Source: Rossellomorea vietnamensis (GTDB lineage Bacteria > Bacillota > Bacilli > Bacillales > Bacillaceae_B). From it: a stretch of DNA of 64,000 bases. The notes below the pieces were generated by a model. That model saw only the letters and a list, made by a program, of their open reading frames with translations. It was not told the origin of the DNA and did no database searches. The stretch is from assembly GCF_008180615.1 (NCBI RefSeq), contig NZ_VTEH01000002.1, positions 250,076 to 314,075 of the forward strand, in the 5' to 3' direction. The position numbers and the translations under genes were made by a program. Shown here piece after piece: positions 25,046 to 34,641 of this stretch (positions are counted from its first letter, which is position 1; every line of letters starts with the position of its first letter).

Positions 25046-26257
25046 TTACAACAGTTCATCAAAATTGTCTTGTTCTGTCTGCAGCAATCCGCCTTCTATT
25101 ACTAATGTTTCGGTTTCCTCCACTGCTTTATTGATCAAGGAGTCGAAATCCACAAAGCTTTCATAGAACTGGATTTTTTCCTTTTTCGGCTTGGTTTTCG
25201 GAGCTGGCGGCGTAAAGACTGTACAGCAGTCTTCATAGGGAAGTATGGAGATATCATGGGTACCGATTTTCTTTGCAATATCGATGATATCCAACTTGTC
25301 CATCGCAATCAGCGGCCTGAGGACTGGTGTGCTTGTCACCTCATTAATGGCAAACATGCTTTCGAGGGTCTGGCTTGCTACCTGCCCCAAGCTTTCACCC
25401 GTTACAATTCCAAGCCCTTCACGCTGTTCCCTCAGTTTCTCCGTGATTCTGAGCATCATTCTTCTAGTCGATGTCATTGTATAATTCTCAGGGACCTGAC
25501 TGTGGACCGTCTGCTGAATTTCAGTAAATGGAACAACATGAAGTTTGATGCTCCCGCTGAAAGCAGATAGAGACTTAGCAAGATCGATCACTTTCTGCTT
25601 GGCTCTTTCGCTGGTAAAAGGAGGACTGTGGAAGTGGACTGCCTCGATTTCTACACCGCGTTTCATTGTTAAATACCCGGCAACCGGACTATCCAGCCCG
25701 CCTGAAAGCATCAGCATTGCTTTCCCACTGGCTCCAGCCGGCATTCCGGCTGCTCCCGGATAGATTTCACTGGAGAGATAGGCACCCTCTTTTCTGATTT
25801 CCACATTCAGCTTGATATCCGGATTTTTGACATTGACTGTCAATCCCTCCGTTTTTTTAAGAACATGGGAACCCACTGCATAATTGATTTCATTGGTATC
25901 CAGGTCAAAGGTTTTATCCGCTCTTCTCGCAGACACTTTGAATGTCTGGCCCTCTGAAAATGATTTTTGGACAAGATTAAGAGCTGCCTCATTAATTTCT
26001 TCCATGTCTTTACCGGTTTTCACCACCGGGCTGTAGGATTGAATGCCGAAAACATTGGCCAATCTCTTAAGTGCTTCTTCGCCATTGTCACCATTCAGGT
26101 AAATATGGAGTCTGTCCCGGGTAGCACTGATTTTGGTATTTGAAAAATCCTTCAGCGTCATCAGGATATTTTCTCTAAGTTTCTTTGTAAACGCTTTGCG
26201 GTTCCGCCCTTTTGTCGATATTTCTCCATAGCGGACTAATATTTGATCGTATATCAT
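25046..26257 (-). CDS. thiI: tRNA 4-thiouridine synthase ThiI
   Basis: Protein of 403 residues with an N-terminal ferredoxin-like domain, THUMP domain (about 60-165) and adenylating PP-loop domain with SGGLDSPVAG (185-194). It activates U8 of tRNA by adenylation for sulfur transfer. The C-terminal rhodanese domain of the enterobacterial enzyme is absent, as in other bacilli, so the partner desulfurase passes sulfur directly. Its start overlaps the stop of the cysteine desulfurase gene (ATGA), so the two are co-translated. Confidence 0.96.
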   Translation of the reverse strand: MIYDQILVRYGEISTKGRNRKAFTKKLRENILMTLKDFSNTKISATRDRLHIYLNGDNGEEALKRLANVFGIQSYSPVVKTGKDMEEINEAALNLVQKSFSEGQTFKVSARRADKTFDLDTNEINYAVGSHVLKKTEGLTVNVKNPDIKLNVEIRKEGAYLSSEIYPGAAGMPAGASGKAMLMLSGGLDSPVAGYLTMKRGVEIEAVHFHSPPFTSERAKQKVIDLAKSLSAFSGSIKLHVVPFTEIQQTVHSQVPENYTMTSTRRMMLRITEKLREQREGLGIVTGESLGQVASQTLESMFAINEVTSTPVLRPLIAMDKLDIIDIAKKIGTHDISILPYEDCCTVFTPPAPKTKPKKEKIQFYESFVDFDSLINKAVEETETLVIEGGLLQTEQDNFDELL

Positions 26258-27402
26258 CTTTTTCTCCTCGTTGTTTCCTCAAGATTTTTCTTTACAGTTT
26301 TTAATGCTTCGCACAAACTATCTACTTCTTCTATTGTATTTTCAAATGAAAAACTGACCCGGATGGAAGTGTCCAAAAGGTTTTCAGCCACACCCATACC
26401 GAGCAGTGTCCTTGAAGGCACGTTCTTTTTAGAAGAACAGGCACTGGTCGTCGATACAAAGATATCAAACTCTTCCAGGGCATGGACAAGGATTTCTCCG
26501 CGAATATCCTGAACCGAAAAATTCACGATATGAGGGGCAGCGGCTTCTGGTGAATGAATAGTAATTCCCTCTATCTCTTTCAGTTGATCCCGCAGATAGG
26601 AGTTCAGCCTTTGCATCTTGGCAAGTTCTTTGCCGCTGCTTTCGAAATGCAATCTTAATGCCTTTGCAAAAGAAACAATGCCGCCTGTATTTTCTGTTCC
26701 GCTCCTGATCTTTCTTTCCTGTTCACCGCCTGAGAGAAGCGGGGAAATTTCCAAGCCTTCCTGAATATATAACATCCCGGTCCCTTTCAATCCATGAATC
26801 TTATGGCCGGAAATAGAGCAAAGATTTACTCTTGACTCATAAAAGGAAAGCGGAACTTTTCCTATCCCCTGGATGTGGTCGACATGAAAGATGATTTTTG
26901 GAAATGCATGAAGGGCGTTTCCGATTTCCTCAATGGGCTGAATGCTTCCGACTTCATTGTTAACATGCATAATGGAGACCAAGATGGTTTCATCTTTGAT
27001 GGCGTCCACGACATCCTCTACCTTGACACAGCCTGTTGAATCAACCGGCAAATAGGTAATAGTGTAACCGAGTCTCTCGAGTTGTCCGCATGTTTCAAGG
27101 ATGGATGGATGTTCAATGACAGAGGTGATGATGTGCCTTCCTCGATTTCGATATTGAAGCGCTGTTCCTTTCAAGGCAAGATTGTTGGATTCTGTTCCCC
27201 CTGAAGTGAAAAACACTTCCGTTTCTTTAATGCCGAGCAAACCCGCAACCTGTTTTCTTGATTTTGAAATCAGGGACTCCACTTTTCCCCCAAGTGCATG
27301 AATAGAAGAGGGATTGGCAAAATAATCTTCGTTCACTTTTGTGAAGGCATGGATAACCTCTTTATATGGTTTAGTCGTTGCACTGTTGTCAAAATAAATC
27401 AT
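26254..27402 (-). CDS. nifZ: Cysteine desulfurase (NifZ/IscS type), ThiI partner
   Basis: PLP enzyme of 382 residues that takes sulfur from cysteine. PLP Lys201 lies in SGHKIHGLKG, with HVDHIQGIGK before it; substrate Asn is in GGTESNNLALKG. The persulfide Cys is in STTSACSSKKN near residue 325. In B. subtilis the homologue NifZ supplies sulfur to ThiI for 4-thiouridine, and the four-base overlap with thiI supports the same role. The ATG follows AGAAGGTG. A perfect 16-bp palindrome lies about 58 bp upstream. Confidence 0.95.
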   Translation of the reverse strand: MIYFDNSATTKPYKEVIHAFTKVNEDYFANPSSIHALGGKVESLISKSRKQVAGLLGIKETEVFFTSGGTESNNLALKGTALQYRNRGRHIITSVIEHPSILETCGQLERLGYTITYLPVDSTGCVKVEDVVDAIKDETILVSIMHVNNEVGSIQPIEEIGNALHAFPKIIFHVDHIQGIGKVPLSFYESRVNLCSISGHKIHGLKGTGMLYIQEGLEISPLLSGGEQERKIRSGTENTGGIVSFAKALRLHFESSGKELAKMQRLNSYLRDQLKEIEGITIHSPEAAAPHIVNFSVQDIRGEILVHALEEFDIFVSTTSACSSKKNVPSRTLLGMGVAENLLDTSIRVSFSFENTIEEVDSLCEALKTVKKNLEETTRRKR

Positions 27403-27459
27403 TCTATATACACCTTCTGATGGTTCAGTTTATAAGGACCGTAAATCAATTGTTTACAA

Positions 27460-27475
27460 GTGATAATATTATCAC
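27460..27475. promoter_or_regulatory. Perfect palindrome upstream of the desulfurase gene
   Basis: GTGATAATATTATCAC is a 16-bp palindrome, 58-73 bp before the ATG. It resembles a Fur-type TGATAAT/ATTATCA half-site pair but without the central base of the 7-1-7 box. Confidence 0.5.
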
Positions 27476-27776
27476 AAATTTCATATTAAAAAAATTTCAT
27501 TTAGCAGAAAGACTTCATCTCTTTCTCTCATCATGATGAATCCGGCCTTTTTTACTCTGTTTTAAAAAGTGGAGAGCTTGGTATTTTTTGATTAATAGCT
27601 ATTATAAAAGCTCTTTTACAGCGGAATCTTCTGCAGACTGATTCCTCCTAAGCTGGAGATTAATATGGATAACTTTGTTAAAAACAAAACCTCTTATGAT
27701 TTTGTCCTCCAGAATTGCATCCTAATTAACTTATACTTCATTCCACTTCTATAGAATTACTCCTTAGGCGATTAAG
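27476..27776. other. Intergenic stretch without recognised gene
   Basis: About 300 AT-rich bases between the palindrome and the stop of the glycosyltransferase gene. I see no gene, no clear terminator and no repeat of the kinds found elsewhere in the window. Confidence 0.5.
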
Positions 27777-28463
27777 TTAAGAGCTTTTCGTAACGAGCGA
27801 AGTATAATCATCTGTTTTACAGACTTCAGTTGAATGATAAACATAGTTTGAAGTATTGGTAATCGTATGGGAATTCACATCTGCTCTTCGGTTATTTACA
27901 AAATTGTATCTGTCAGTAGCATAAATTCTGTACCCTTTATTTAGGCAGTAATTTAGAAATCGGGTATCTTCTCCTGAATTGACGTTCATGAAACGACACT
28001 CTTCCCACAGTTTCTTCCTGAAAGTTAATGTTGCTCCTCGAATGAAGGTTACATACTTATCTTCAAATCCAGGGTAAAAAAGATTTAATGAATTGCTTCC
28101 TTCAAAGTAAATAAAAGAAGTACTTTTCCCAACGACAGCCGCCCCTGTTTCCTCCAAAGCATGTAACTGCTGTTTCAAATAGTGTGGCGAGTAATAGTCG
28201 TCATCGTCAAACTTAGAGATGTATGGATGAGCTGCCAGATTAATTCCATAGTTCAAGCATTCCCCCAGCGAAGTGTTTTCCGGCAATTGATAGACAGAAA
28301 CATTAGAGTATGATTCTGCCTTTTCCCGCCATTTATTTATGTCCATATTATCTCTATTTAAAATAATAATTAGTTCTTTCGTTTCCCATTGCTGTCGCCT
28401 GAAATTCTCAAACACGTTTTCCATATACTCTTCTCTTATCGTACAGGTAATGATAGAAACCAT
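27777..28463 (-). CDS. Family 2 glycosyltransferase
   Basis: Protein of 228 residues with the GT-A fold of inverting family 2 enzymes: VSIITCTIREEY at the start, ENTSLGECLNYGINLAA, and the metal/nucleotide motif ISKFDDDDYYSPHYL. A second acidic motif is NSGEDTRFLNYCL. There is no membrane segment. It would transfer a sugar from a nucleotide sugar to an unknown acceptor, perhaps in spore coat or envelope glycans. GAAAGGAG precedes the ATG. No other glycan gene is near and it is absent from this place in B. subtilis, so it may have been acquired alone. Confidence 0.85.
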   Translation of the reverse strand: MVSIITCTIREEYMENVFENFRRQQWETKELIIILNRDNMDINKWREKAESYSNVSVYQLPENTSLGECLNYGINLAAHPYISKFDDDDYYSPHYLKQQLHALEETGAAVVGKSTSFIYFEGSNSLNLFYPGFEDKYVTFIRGATLTFRKKLWEECRFMNVNSGEDTRFLNYCLNKGYRIYATDRYNFVNNRRADVNSHTITNTSNYVYHSTEVCKTDDYTSLVTKSS

Positions 28464-28868
28464 TGGATTTTTGTCTCCTTTCTAAAAATCAAGCCGCTTC
28501 CTTTCAGCATTCACTTTACAATATGCGGCTGCAGACAAACCGTGTAAGGGTTCCATTAAGTATTGGTGCCCTTTTTGGTTTAAAGCCAGATAATCGCTTC
28601 ACCCCTTTAAAGCACTAAGAGGGACTGTCCCTTTCAACGCTTTAATGGAGCAAAGCATCTTCATTCTTTACTCCAGTGGCTATGAGATGGTCTTCCCTTG
28701 ACTTGTAAGGTAAGTTGCTTTATTTTGGGTAAAATAAGAAAAGAGATTTTCCAAGGAACTATCATATTATACTGAATTTTTTAACTTTTAATTATTTCGA
28801 CAATTTACGCTTTTTCTGTGATACTATATAACAGCTTGATTCACCTTGAAGTTTAGGGGGCATGAAAT
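28464..28868. other. Gap upstream of brnQ with repeat copy and promoter region
   Basis: Holds the GGGAC-x-GTCCC repeat copy 2 (28604-28659) and an AT-rich stretch at 28730-28840 with possible -10 elements (GATACT, TATATAA). No T-box or other leader motif precedes brnQ. Confidence 0.5.
28604..28659. repeat. Dispersed GGGACTGTCCC repeat, copy 2
   Basis: CCTTTAAAGCACTAAGAGGG, then ACTGTCCCT, then GGAGCAAAGC. It aligns over about 55 bp with 8076-8130 in the same orientation. Confidence 0.6.
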
Positions 28869-30203
28869 ATGAATGAGAAAGCGCTGTCATTTAATTTAAT
28901 ATTCACTGTCGGTCTTATGCTGTTTGCTCTGTTCCTAGGTGCTGGAAACATGATTTTCCCGCCATTTTTAGGTCAGCAGGCCGGAGAAAACGTCTGGGTT
29001 GGGATTGTCGGCTTTTTGATTACCGGTGTCGGGCTTCCCCTGATGGGAATCATTGCGATTGCCAAAACGGGTGGAGATCTGCAAACACTGGCAAACAGAG
29101 TCAATCCTGTTTATGGAGTAATCTTTACGGTCATCATGTATCTGGCGATCGGTCCTTTCTTTGGGATACCCCGGACTGGGACGGTAGCATACGAAATTGG
29201 GGTTACTCCCTTTCTGCCAGACGATATCAATAAATATGGATTATCATTGCTCATCTATACAATTGTCTTTTTCGGACTGACTATCTGGCTGGCTATGAAT
29301 CCCGCCAAACTCGTAGACAGGATTGGAAAGATTTTGACCCCGGCACTGCTGGTCATCCTCACCATCCTCGTGATTAAGAGCATCCTGACACCTATGGGAG
29401 ACTTGCAAAGTCCTTCCGGCGCCTATATGGATGGGCCTTTTTTCAAAGGCTTCCTTGAAGGGTACCTTACGATGGATACAATTGCGGCACTCGTATTTGG
29501 AATTGTCATAATCAATGCCATCAAGGGAAAAGGCTATGAATCCAAGGCTCTCATTACAAAGGCCTGTATACTAGCCGGTATCATTGCGGCTGCCGGCCTT
29601 GCACTGGTATATGTTTCCCTTGGTTATATCGGAGCGACAAGTACAGAAGCAATCGGATTAAAGGAGAACGGGGGAGCCATCTTATCAGGCTCAGCAAAGT
29701 ATCTGTTTGGGCAGATTGGCGCCATCATTTTGGGACTTGCCATTACTTTCGCATGCCTGACGACTTCCATTGGCCTTGTATCTGCTTGTGCACAGTACTT
29801 TTCAAAACTGCTTCCAGTTACTTACCGGTTACTGGTGATCGTCATAAGCCTTTTCAGTATGATCATTGCGAATATTGGATTGACACAGCTGATTTCCGTC
29901 TCACTGCCAGTCCTGATTGTCATCTATCCTCTCGCCATCGTGCTCATACTCCTTTCATTCATGCATAACTGGTTCAACGGTTATTCAGGGGTATACATCG
30001 GGGCTTTGATATCTACTTTCTTGATCAGCTTTATTGATGGTCTAAAAACCGCAGGAATTGAATTCTCAGGCTTAAACAACACTTTAAGCTTTCTGCCTCT
30101 ATTCACTGAGGGGGTCGGCTGGCTGCTGCCGGCGGTTATAGGAAGCATCCTCGGCTTCTTGATATCTACTGGCATAGGAGAAAAAAAGAAACCAGTACAA
30201 TAA
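28869..30203 (+). CDS. brnQ: Branched-chain amino acid transporter BrnQ/BraB
   Basis: Polytopic carrier of 444 residues with twelve hydrophobic segments that imports Leu, Ile and Val with a cation. It opens GLMLFALFLGAGNMIFPPFLG, the diagnostic first helix of the LIVCS family. Other conserved pieces are GIIAIAKTGGDL and IGPFFGIPRTGTVAYEIG. A GGGGG site precedes the ATG. In B. subtilis braB holds this position between the desulfurase gene and ezrA. A terminator follows and separates it from convergent ezrA. Confidence 0.95.
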   Translation: MNEKALSFNLIFTVGLMLFALFLGAGNMIFPPFLGQQAGENVWVGIVGFLITGVGLPLMGIIAIAKTGGDLQTLANRVNPVYGVIFTVIMYLAIGPFFGIPRTGTVAYEIGVTPFLPDDINKYGLSLLIYTIVFFGLTIWLAMNPAKLVDRIGKILTPALLVILTILVIKSILTPMGDLQSPSGAYMDGPFFKGFLEGYLTMDTIAALVFGIVIINAIKGKGYESKALITKACILAGIIAAAGLALVYVSLGYIGATSTEAIGLKENGGAILSGSAKYLFGQIGAIILGLAITFACLTTSIGLVSACAQYFSKLLPVTYRLLVIVISLFSMIIANIGLTQLISVSLPVLIVIYPLAIVLILLSFMHNWFNGYSGVYIGALISTFLISFIDGLKTAGIEFSGLNNTLSFLPLFTEGVGWLLPAVIGSILGFLISTGIGEKKKPVQ

Positions 30204-30208
30204 AAAAA

Positions 30209-30243
30209 TCCCGGGCTGGCTTCCGCCAGTACCGGGGTTTTCT
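30209..30243. terminator. Terminator between brnQ and ezrA
   Basis: CCCGG-GCTGGC and GCCAGT-ACCGGG form a stem around TTCC, with TTTTC on + and TTTTTTTA on the minus strand. It serves both convergent genes. Confidence 0.8.
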
Positions 30244-30246
30244 TCG

Positions 30247-31944
30247 TTATCCATTCAGTTCTTCGTTTACAATGCCTTCAATTCTCTTGATGGCGCCTGG
30301 TTCGACTTCCTCAATAGCAGTTGCCGCTTGTTCAAGGGCTTCTCTGTAATCAAAACTTCTAAACGCTGATTCTGCTCTTTGAAGCTTTTGGGAGACATCA
30401 CCATACTTGCTGCGGTAGCGATTTCCATACTGGATTACCTTTTCAGCAAGCATGACGGTTTCAATAAGGTCTGATGTCTTTTTGTAAAAGTGGTCGACCG
30501 TATCCACTGCTTTTTCTAAATACTTCTGAACGACAGGCATATTGAGAGGCTTCTCTTCCAATGCTCGGACAACCTCAATGATATTCTTATGCGCCTCTTC
30601 GAGAAGGGCATTATAGTCAGTAGGAAGACCCGGTACATTACTTTTGGAAATCATCCGGCTCGCTTCCCCGATTTTCTTTTTAAGCTCCGCGACCTTTTCC
30701 TTAGCTTCAATTTCTTCTTTTCGAAGAGCCTGCAGTTTTTCAGAGAAAGCGGCCTGCTCGCTTTTAATCAGTTGAAGCTGCTGATTGATATCCTGCAGCT
30801 CTTCGCTTAGATAGGAATAAGCAGACTCGTTTTCATCCACCTTTTCCTGAAGCTGCTGAAAACGTTTAAACAAGGTATTGATTTTTTTATCCAGTCCGAC
30901 CGGAACCTGCAGATCTTCGTCCCTAAGATGGTAGCCCTGCTGAACGAATTCAGTTTCCAGCTTGATTTCTTTGTTGACTGCTTTAATATTTTCCAGCAAC
31001 TCGGAAGACTGCTCTTCATTTTGCAGGACAAAGTGCTTTGCAAGAACTTCTTTTTCAAGCAAGTCATACAATTGGTCGACATTTGCCTTCATGCGGTCAA
31101 CTTCATCTGCTGCCTTATCGGTTTGCAGCTTCTCGAGTGAATCAAGGCAGGCAGCCAATTCTTCCCGCAATCTTGAGATTTCCGTATTAATGCCCAGATG
31201 CTTCAATACATATCCTTGAGCTTCCATCTCTTTAAATCCTGCTTCAACTTCGTTCAGCTGAGTTGGAAGTGAGTTCTGGCAGGCTGTCAGCAAATCGGGG
31301 ATGGATTCCATCTTATTGACGATGTCCTGGATATCAGCCGTTAAGCCGAGGACCAGTTCTCTCGCTTCCAAATAGTTGCCTTCTTCAGTCAGCTTATTGA
31401 AATTCTCGATTCTTTCCGACATTTCATCCAGCCTAGCCTCAAGTCCGTATGCTGCTTTTCCATACGTATGGCGGTGGGCAAGCAATGCCTTCCTGCTTTT
31501 TCGGAAGCCCTCCCGAAGCTCTTCAATCTCAAGCCTGTTCTTTTCTTCACTGCCGACAAGCTCTTCGACTTCCGAGTGAATCCTTTCCATCTTATCTTCT
31601 GTCTGGTTCAGAATTTCTTCTATCCTCGCAAGAACCTCTTTTGCAGAACCAAAGCGAAACTTATCAATATACTCTTCCGCCTCGAACAGGCACTCTTCCA
31701 CTTGAGGAAGATCTGCTGTGACAATGTCATCCCAGCCTTTGCGCCATTTTTCAAAAAGTTCCTCTGTCTGGCCGGTCATGTTAAGCTGCTTCACCTTTGA
31801 CAGTTCATCAAGGATGGGCCTGTTCATGATGTCGACCTTCCAGGATTCAAGCCGGTCAACGTGATGGTAGTATTTTCTTCTTATAAAAAAACCAATGATA
31901 AATAGGATAATGAATAATATAATTCCTCCGATGATAAATTCCAT
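30247..31944 (-). CDS. ezrA: Septation ring formation regulator EzrA
   Basis: Membrane-anchored regulator of FtsZ ring placement, 565 residues as in other bacilli. One N-terminal helix (FIIGGIILFIILFIIGFFI) is followed directly by basic residues and then about 520 residues of spectrin-like coiled-coil. The C-terminal part contains KYGDVSQKLQRAESAFRSFD, near the conserved QNR-patch region (QYGNRYRSKYG). The site before the ATG is CAGGGGG. It is convergent with brnQ and monocistronic. Confidence 0.96.
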   Translation of the reverse strand: MEFIIGGIILFIILFIIGFFIRRKYYHHVDRLESWKVDIMNRPILDELSKVKQLNMTGQTEELFEKWRKGWDDIVTADLPQVEECLFEAEEYIDKFRFGSAKEVLARIEEILNQTEDKMERIHSEVEELVGSEEKNRLEIEELREGFRKSRKALLAHRHTYGKAAYGLEARLDEMSERIENFNKLTEEGNYLEARELVLGLTADIQDIVNKMESIPDLLTACQNSLPTQLNEVEAGFKEMEAQGYVLKHLGINTEISRLREELAACLDSLEKLQTDKAADEVDRMKANVDQLYDLLEKEVLAKHFVLQNEEQSSELLENIKAVNKEIKLETEFVQQGYHLRDEDLQVPVGLDKKINTLFKRFQQLQEKVDENESAYSYLSEELQDINQQLQLIKSEQAAFSEKLQALRKEEIEAKEKVAELKKKIGEASRMISKSNVPGLPTDYNALLEEAHKNIIEVVRALEEKPLNMPVVQKYLEKAVDTVDHFYKKTSDLIETVMLAEKVIQYGNRYRSKYGDVSQKLQRAESAFRSFDYREALEQAATAIEEVEPGAIKRIEGIVNEELNG

Positions 31945-32168
31945 CGTAAGCCCCCTGCTTCTTCAACTTTATCTGCTCTATGTAAAAACTGTAAAATCTC
32001 ACAACATAGCTTTTCTTATGATACCATGATAACGACAATTTTTGACGATTTATTTGCAATTTTTCCTCTTCTAATAGAAGTTTTGTTGTAAAAGCTACCT
32101 ATTTGGCAGATTTATTGGTATTTTACTATTATATATGGATATGACAGTAAAAGGAAATGAGGGATTAC

Positions 32169-32960
32169 ATGAAAATCGACGGACATATTCACAGCCCCTA
32201 TTGCCCCCATGGAACGAAAGATACATTTTATCAGTATATCAACCGGGCCATCGAACTGGGTTACGATCAAATCACCTTCACCGAGCATGCACCTCTTCCG
32301 GAAGGATTCGAGGATCCCGTACCTGATAAAGACAGCGGGATGAAGAAGGAATATTTGAAGGGGTACCTCAGGGATTTAGAGGAATTAAAAAAGGAATTTC
32401 AAAATAAAATTACCATCAAAAGTGGACTGGAAATTGATTATATAGAAGGATACGAGGAAGAAACCAAACAGTTCCTCGATACCTATGGCCCCCTATTAGA
32501 TGACAGCCTTCTTTCGGTCCACTTTCTGCTCAAAGACGGAACCTATGACTGCCTTGATTTCAGCAGCGGTAATTTTGAAAAAATGATTGAAGTCTACGTT
32601 TCTGTTGATAGTATTCATCAAACCTACTATACAACGGTATTAAAATCAGTCACAGCAGACCTTGGCAACTATAAACCGAACCGGATTGGGCACATCACAC
32701 TGGCCGATAAGTTCAAAAAGGATTTTCCTCCCAAGGGCTCGTTTCAAAAGAAAATAGACGAAATCCTGAAGGAAGTCGCCAAGCGTGGAATGGAATTGGA
32801 TTATAACGGTGCAGGATTTTTCAAAAAGGGCTGCGGTGTCTCTTATCCGCCTCCTGAAGTTGCCCGCCAAGCTATGCAAATGGGAATCCCTCTTGTTTAT
32901 GGTTCAGATGCACATCAAGCAAAGGACCTGAATCAAGGCAGGGACCTCATGAATCTATAA
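32169..32960 (+). CDS. hisJ: Histidinol-phosphatase, PHP type
   Basis: Removes phosphate from histidinol phosphate in histidine synthesis. The 263 residues form a PHP-family barrel with metal-ligand motifs DGHIHSPYCPHG at the N-terminus, FTEHAPLP, GLEIDYIEG, SVHFLL and YGSDAH near the end. The ATG at 32169 was chosen because GAGGG is five bases upstream; an ATG four codons earlier is almost touching AAAGGAA. Its last six bases overlap the end of convergent refZ. There are no other his genes nearby, as in B. subtilis. Confidence 0.92.
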   Translation: MKIDGHIHSPYCPHGTKDTFYQYINRAIELGYDQITFTEHAPLPEGFEDPVPDKDSGMKKEYLKGYLRDLEELKKEFQNKITIKSGLEIDYIEGYEEETKQFLDTYGPLLDDSLLSVHFLLKDGTYDCLDFSSGNFEKMIEVYVSVDSIHQTYYTTVLKSVTADLGNYKPNRIGHITLADKFKKDFPPKGSFQKKIDEILKEVAKRGMELDYNGAGFFKKGCGVSYPPPEVARQAMQMGIPLVYGSDAHQAKDLNQGRDLMNL

Positions 32961-33602
32961 GGTGGACACCCTGGGAACTGCACTCCTGATCAACAGGCAT
33001 TGGTCGATCCATTGCTCCAGTGATGTAAAATACCGGTCCACAAAGTGCTGTTCCTGAGGAAACACATGCCATACTTCCCTTAGATATTGGCTGTTGAGGA
33101 ATGGCATGGACATCATCGACTTCAACTGTATAATAAATATGCTTACCGGCATAGACGTGAACCGATTTTGATCGAGTCCCATTTCAAAAAAGCGTTTCAG
33201 TAAGTAGCGCTCTTTCATTAAGTAAGAAGAAATTATCTCGCGGACAACCTGGGAATCGATGGAGATTTCCCTCCAGACAAAACGAGCGAGAAGGTGGTTT
33301 TCACTTTGATACTGAAGAACATTGAAAACAGCCCTCTTCAAACATTCATCTGCAGGGGTGTAATCCAATTTATCAGCTTCCCTTTCAAGACACTCTAAAT
33401 ATGACTCAAAAAATCGGGTGAAGCAGGATTCAAGCAATCCCTGTTTGCCGTTAAAATGGTAGGAGATATTGGCAGCATTGACCGATGCTTTTTTGGCAAT
33501 ATCCCTCACTGACGTACCGCTGTATCCTTTAGTATTAAATAGTGAAACAGCCGATAAGAGAATATTTTCTTTTGTCAGTCCTAGCGCAGCAGGTTTTCCC
33601 AT
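32955..33602 (-). CDS. refZ: TetR-family cell division regulator RefZ
   Basis: Protein of 215 residues with an N-terminal TetR helix-turn-helix (NILLSAVSLFNTKGYSGTSV, then IAKKASVNAANISYHF) and a helical dimer domain. In B. subtilis RefZ (YttP) binds sites near the origin and inhibits FtsZ during early sporulation, helping chromosome capture. Identity rests on the HTH sequence and on the place between hisJ and ytsP. The ribosome binding site is weak (GTGAG). It overlaps hisJ by six bases tail to tail, so no terminator separates them. Confidence 0.88.
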   Translation of the reverse strand: MGKPAALGLTKENILLSAVSLFNTKGYSGTSVRDIAKKASVNAANISYHFNGKQGLLESCFTRFFESYLECLEREADKLDYTPADECLKRAVFNVLQYQSENHLLARFVWREISIDSQVVREIISSYLMKERYLLKRFFEMGLDQNRFTSMPVSIFIIQLKSMMSMPFLNSQYLREVWHVFPQEQHFVDRYFTSLEQWIDQCLLIRSAVPRVSTL

Positions 33603-33841
33603 GTTCTCACTACTTTCGAATTTATTAGTTGAATCACCTATTGAAATATGCTAAAAATGGTTCATCAGGATGGTCAGCAGACTAGCGGCATTTTAACAAA
33701 GTAAATCCGTTTCTTAACTAACACATTCGAGATGGCAGCTGATATTCCTTTATGTATTTCTCGACACTTTCCTGCTCAACTTGTAGGAATTCGTGGAATG
33801 AAAGCTATTTAAATCAAAACCTGTAGAAATGAGGGAGTTCC

Positions 33842-34321
33842 ATGTTTCAAACTTCTATGTACCGAGGTACCCGCGAAGAAAATTACGACCTGGTCATCAA
33901 GCAATTGCATGCCCTGTTAGAGGGAGAAAACAACAAAATTGCCAACTTGAGCAATGCGTCTGCTCTGCTCAATCAATTTCTGGACCGCATCAACTGGGTC
34001 GGCTTTTACCTCATGGAAGACGGCGAGCTGGTTCTGGGGCCATTCCAAGGACTTCCTGCCTGTGTTCGAATCGCAGTCGGCCGAGGGGTTTGCGGCTCTG
34101 CAGCAAAAGACCGCGAGACTTATTTAGTAGAGGATGTCCACGCTTTTCCTGGACACATCGCCTGCGATGCAGCCTCCCAATCTGAAATCGTCGTGCCCAT
34201 CATTAAAGATGGTGAGTTGATCGGTGTCCTGGATATCGACAGCCCTGAAAAAAGCAGATTCGATGAAACAGACAAAATTAAGCTTGAAGCATTTGTATCT
34301 GCATTAGTTCAATATATTTAA
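33842..34321 (+). CDS. ytsP: GAF domain protein, probable free-methionine-(R)-sulfoxide reductase
   Basis: Single GAF domain of 159 residues. The cysteines expected for the fRMsr enzyme are present: LGPFQGLPACVRIAVGRGVC (two of them) and FPGHIACDAAS (third), with the SEIVVPI motif and LDIDSPE at the end. This enzyme reduces free methionine sulfoxide in the cytoplasm with thioredoxin. AGGGAG precedes the ATG. B. subtilis ytsP has the same place. It is a single-gene unit closed by a terminator. Confidence 0.88.
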   Translation: MFQTSMYRGTREENYDLVIKQLHALLEGENNKIANLSNASALLNQFLDRINWVGFYLMEDGELVLGPFQGLPACVRIAVGRGVCGSAAKDRETYLVEDVHAFPGHIACDAASQSEIVVPIIKDGELIGVLDIDSPEKSRFDETDKIKLEAFVSALVQYI

Positions 34322-34326
34322 TGAGC

Positions 34327-34360
34327 AGAAGCCGGGATTTTAGATTCCGGCTTCTTTTTG
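34327..34360 (+). terminator. Terminator of the GAF gene
   Basis: AGAAGCCGG and CCGGCTTCT pair around GATTTTAGATT and are followed by TTTTT. Confidence 0.85.
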
Positions 34361-34641
34361 TGTTTTTTCTCGCATGCATCGTGTGTCTGTAAACCAGGTG
34401 GCAAGGATGAGGTAACTCTTATTCCATCTTGCAGTGTGATTACTTCGGAAAGGAAATAAATATGGATTTGATTTTTCGGGAAGGTTCTCTGCCCCCATCT
34501 GACTTGCATCAATTATTGAATTTCCTGATTCCATGCAGCCAGCACCCGCCATCGCCCTGTCATTCATAAGCCTCGTCAAAGTTTATCCTCTCCTCCAAAG
34601 GGAAAATTCAATAGTATACAACACTTCAAAGGAGGATCAGT
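34361..34641. other. Gap before the cupin gene
   Basis: About 280 bp with short unsupported frames only. The last 60 bp hold the AT-rich region where the cupin promoter must lie. There is no recognisable regulatory motif. Confidence 0.45.

Noticed and set aside
28690..28868. T-box leader before brnQ
   Set aside because: No GGGTGGNACCGCG core is present in the region, unlike the clear case at tyrS.
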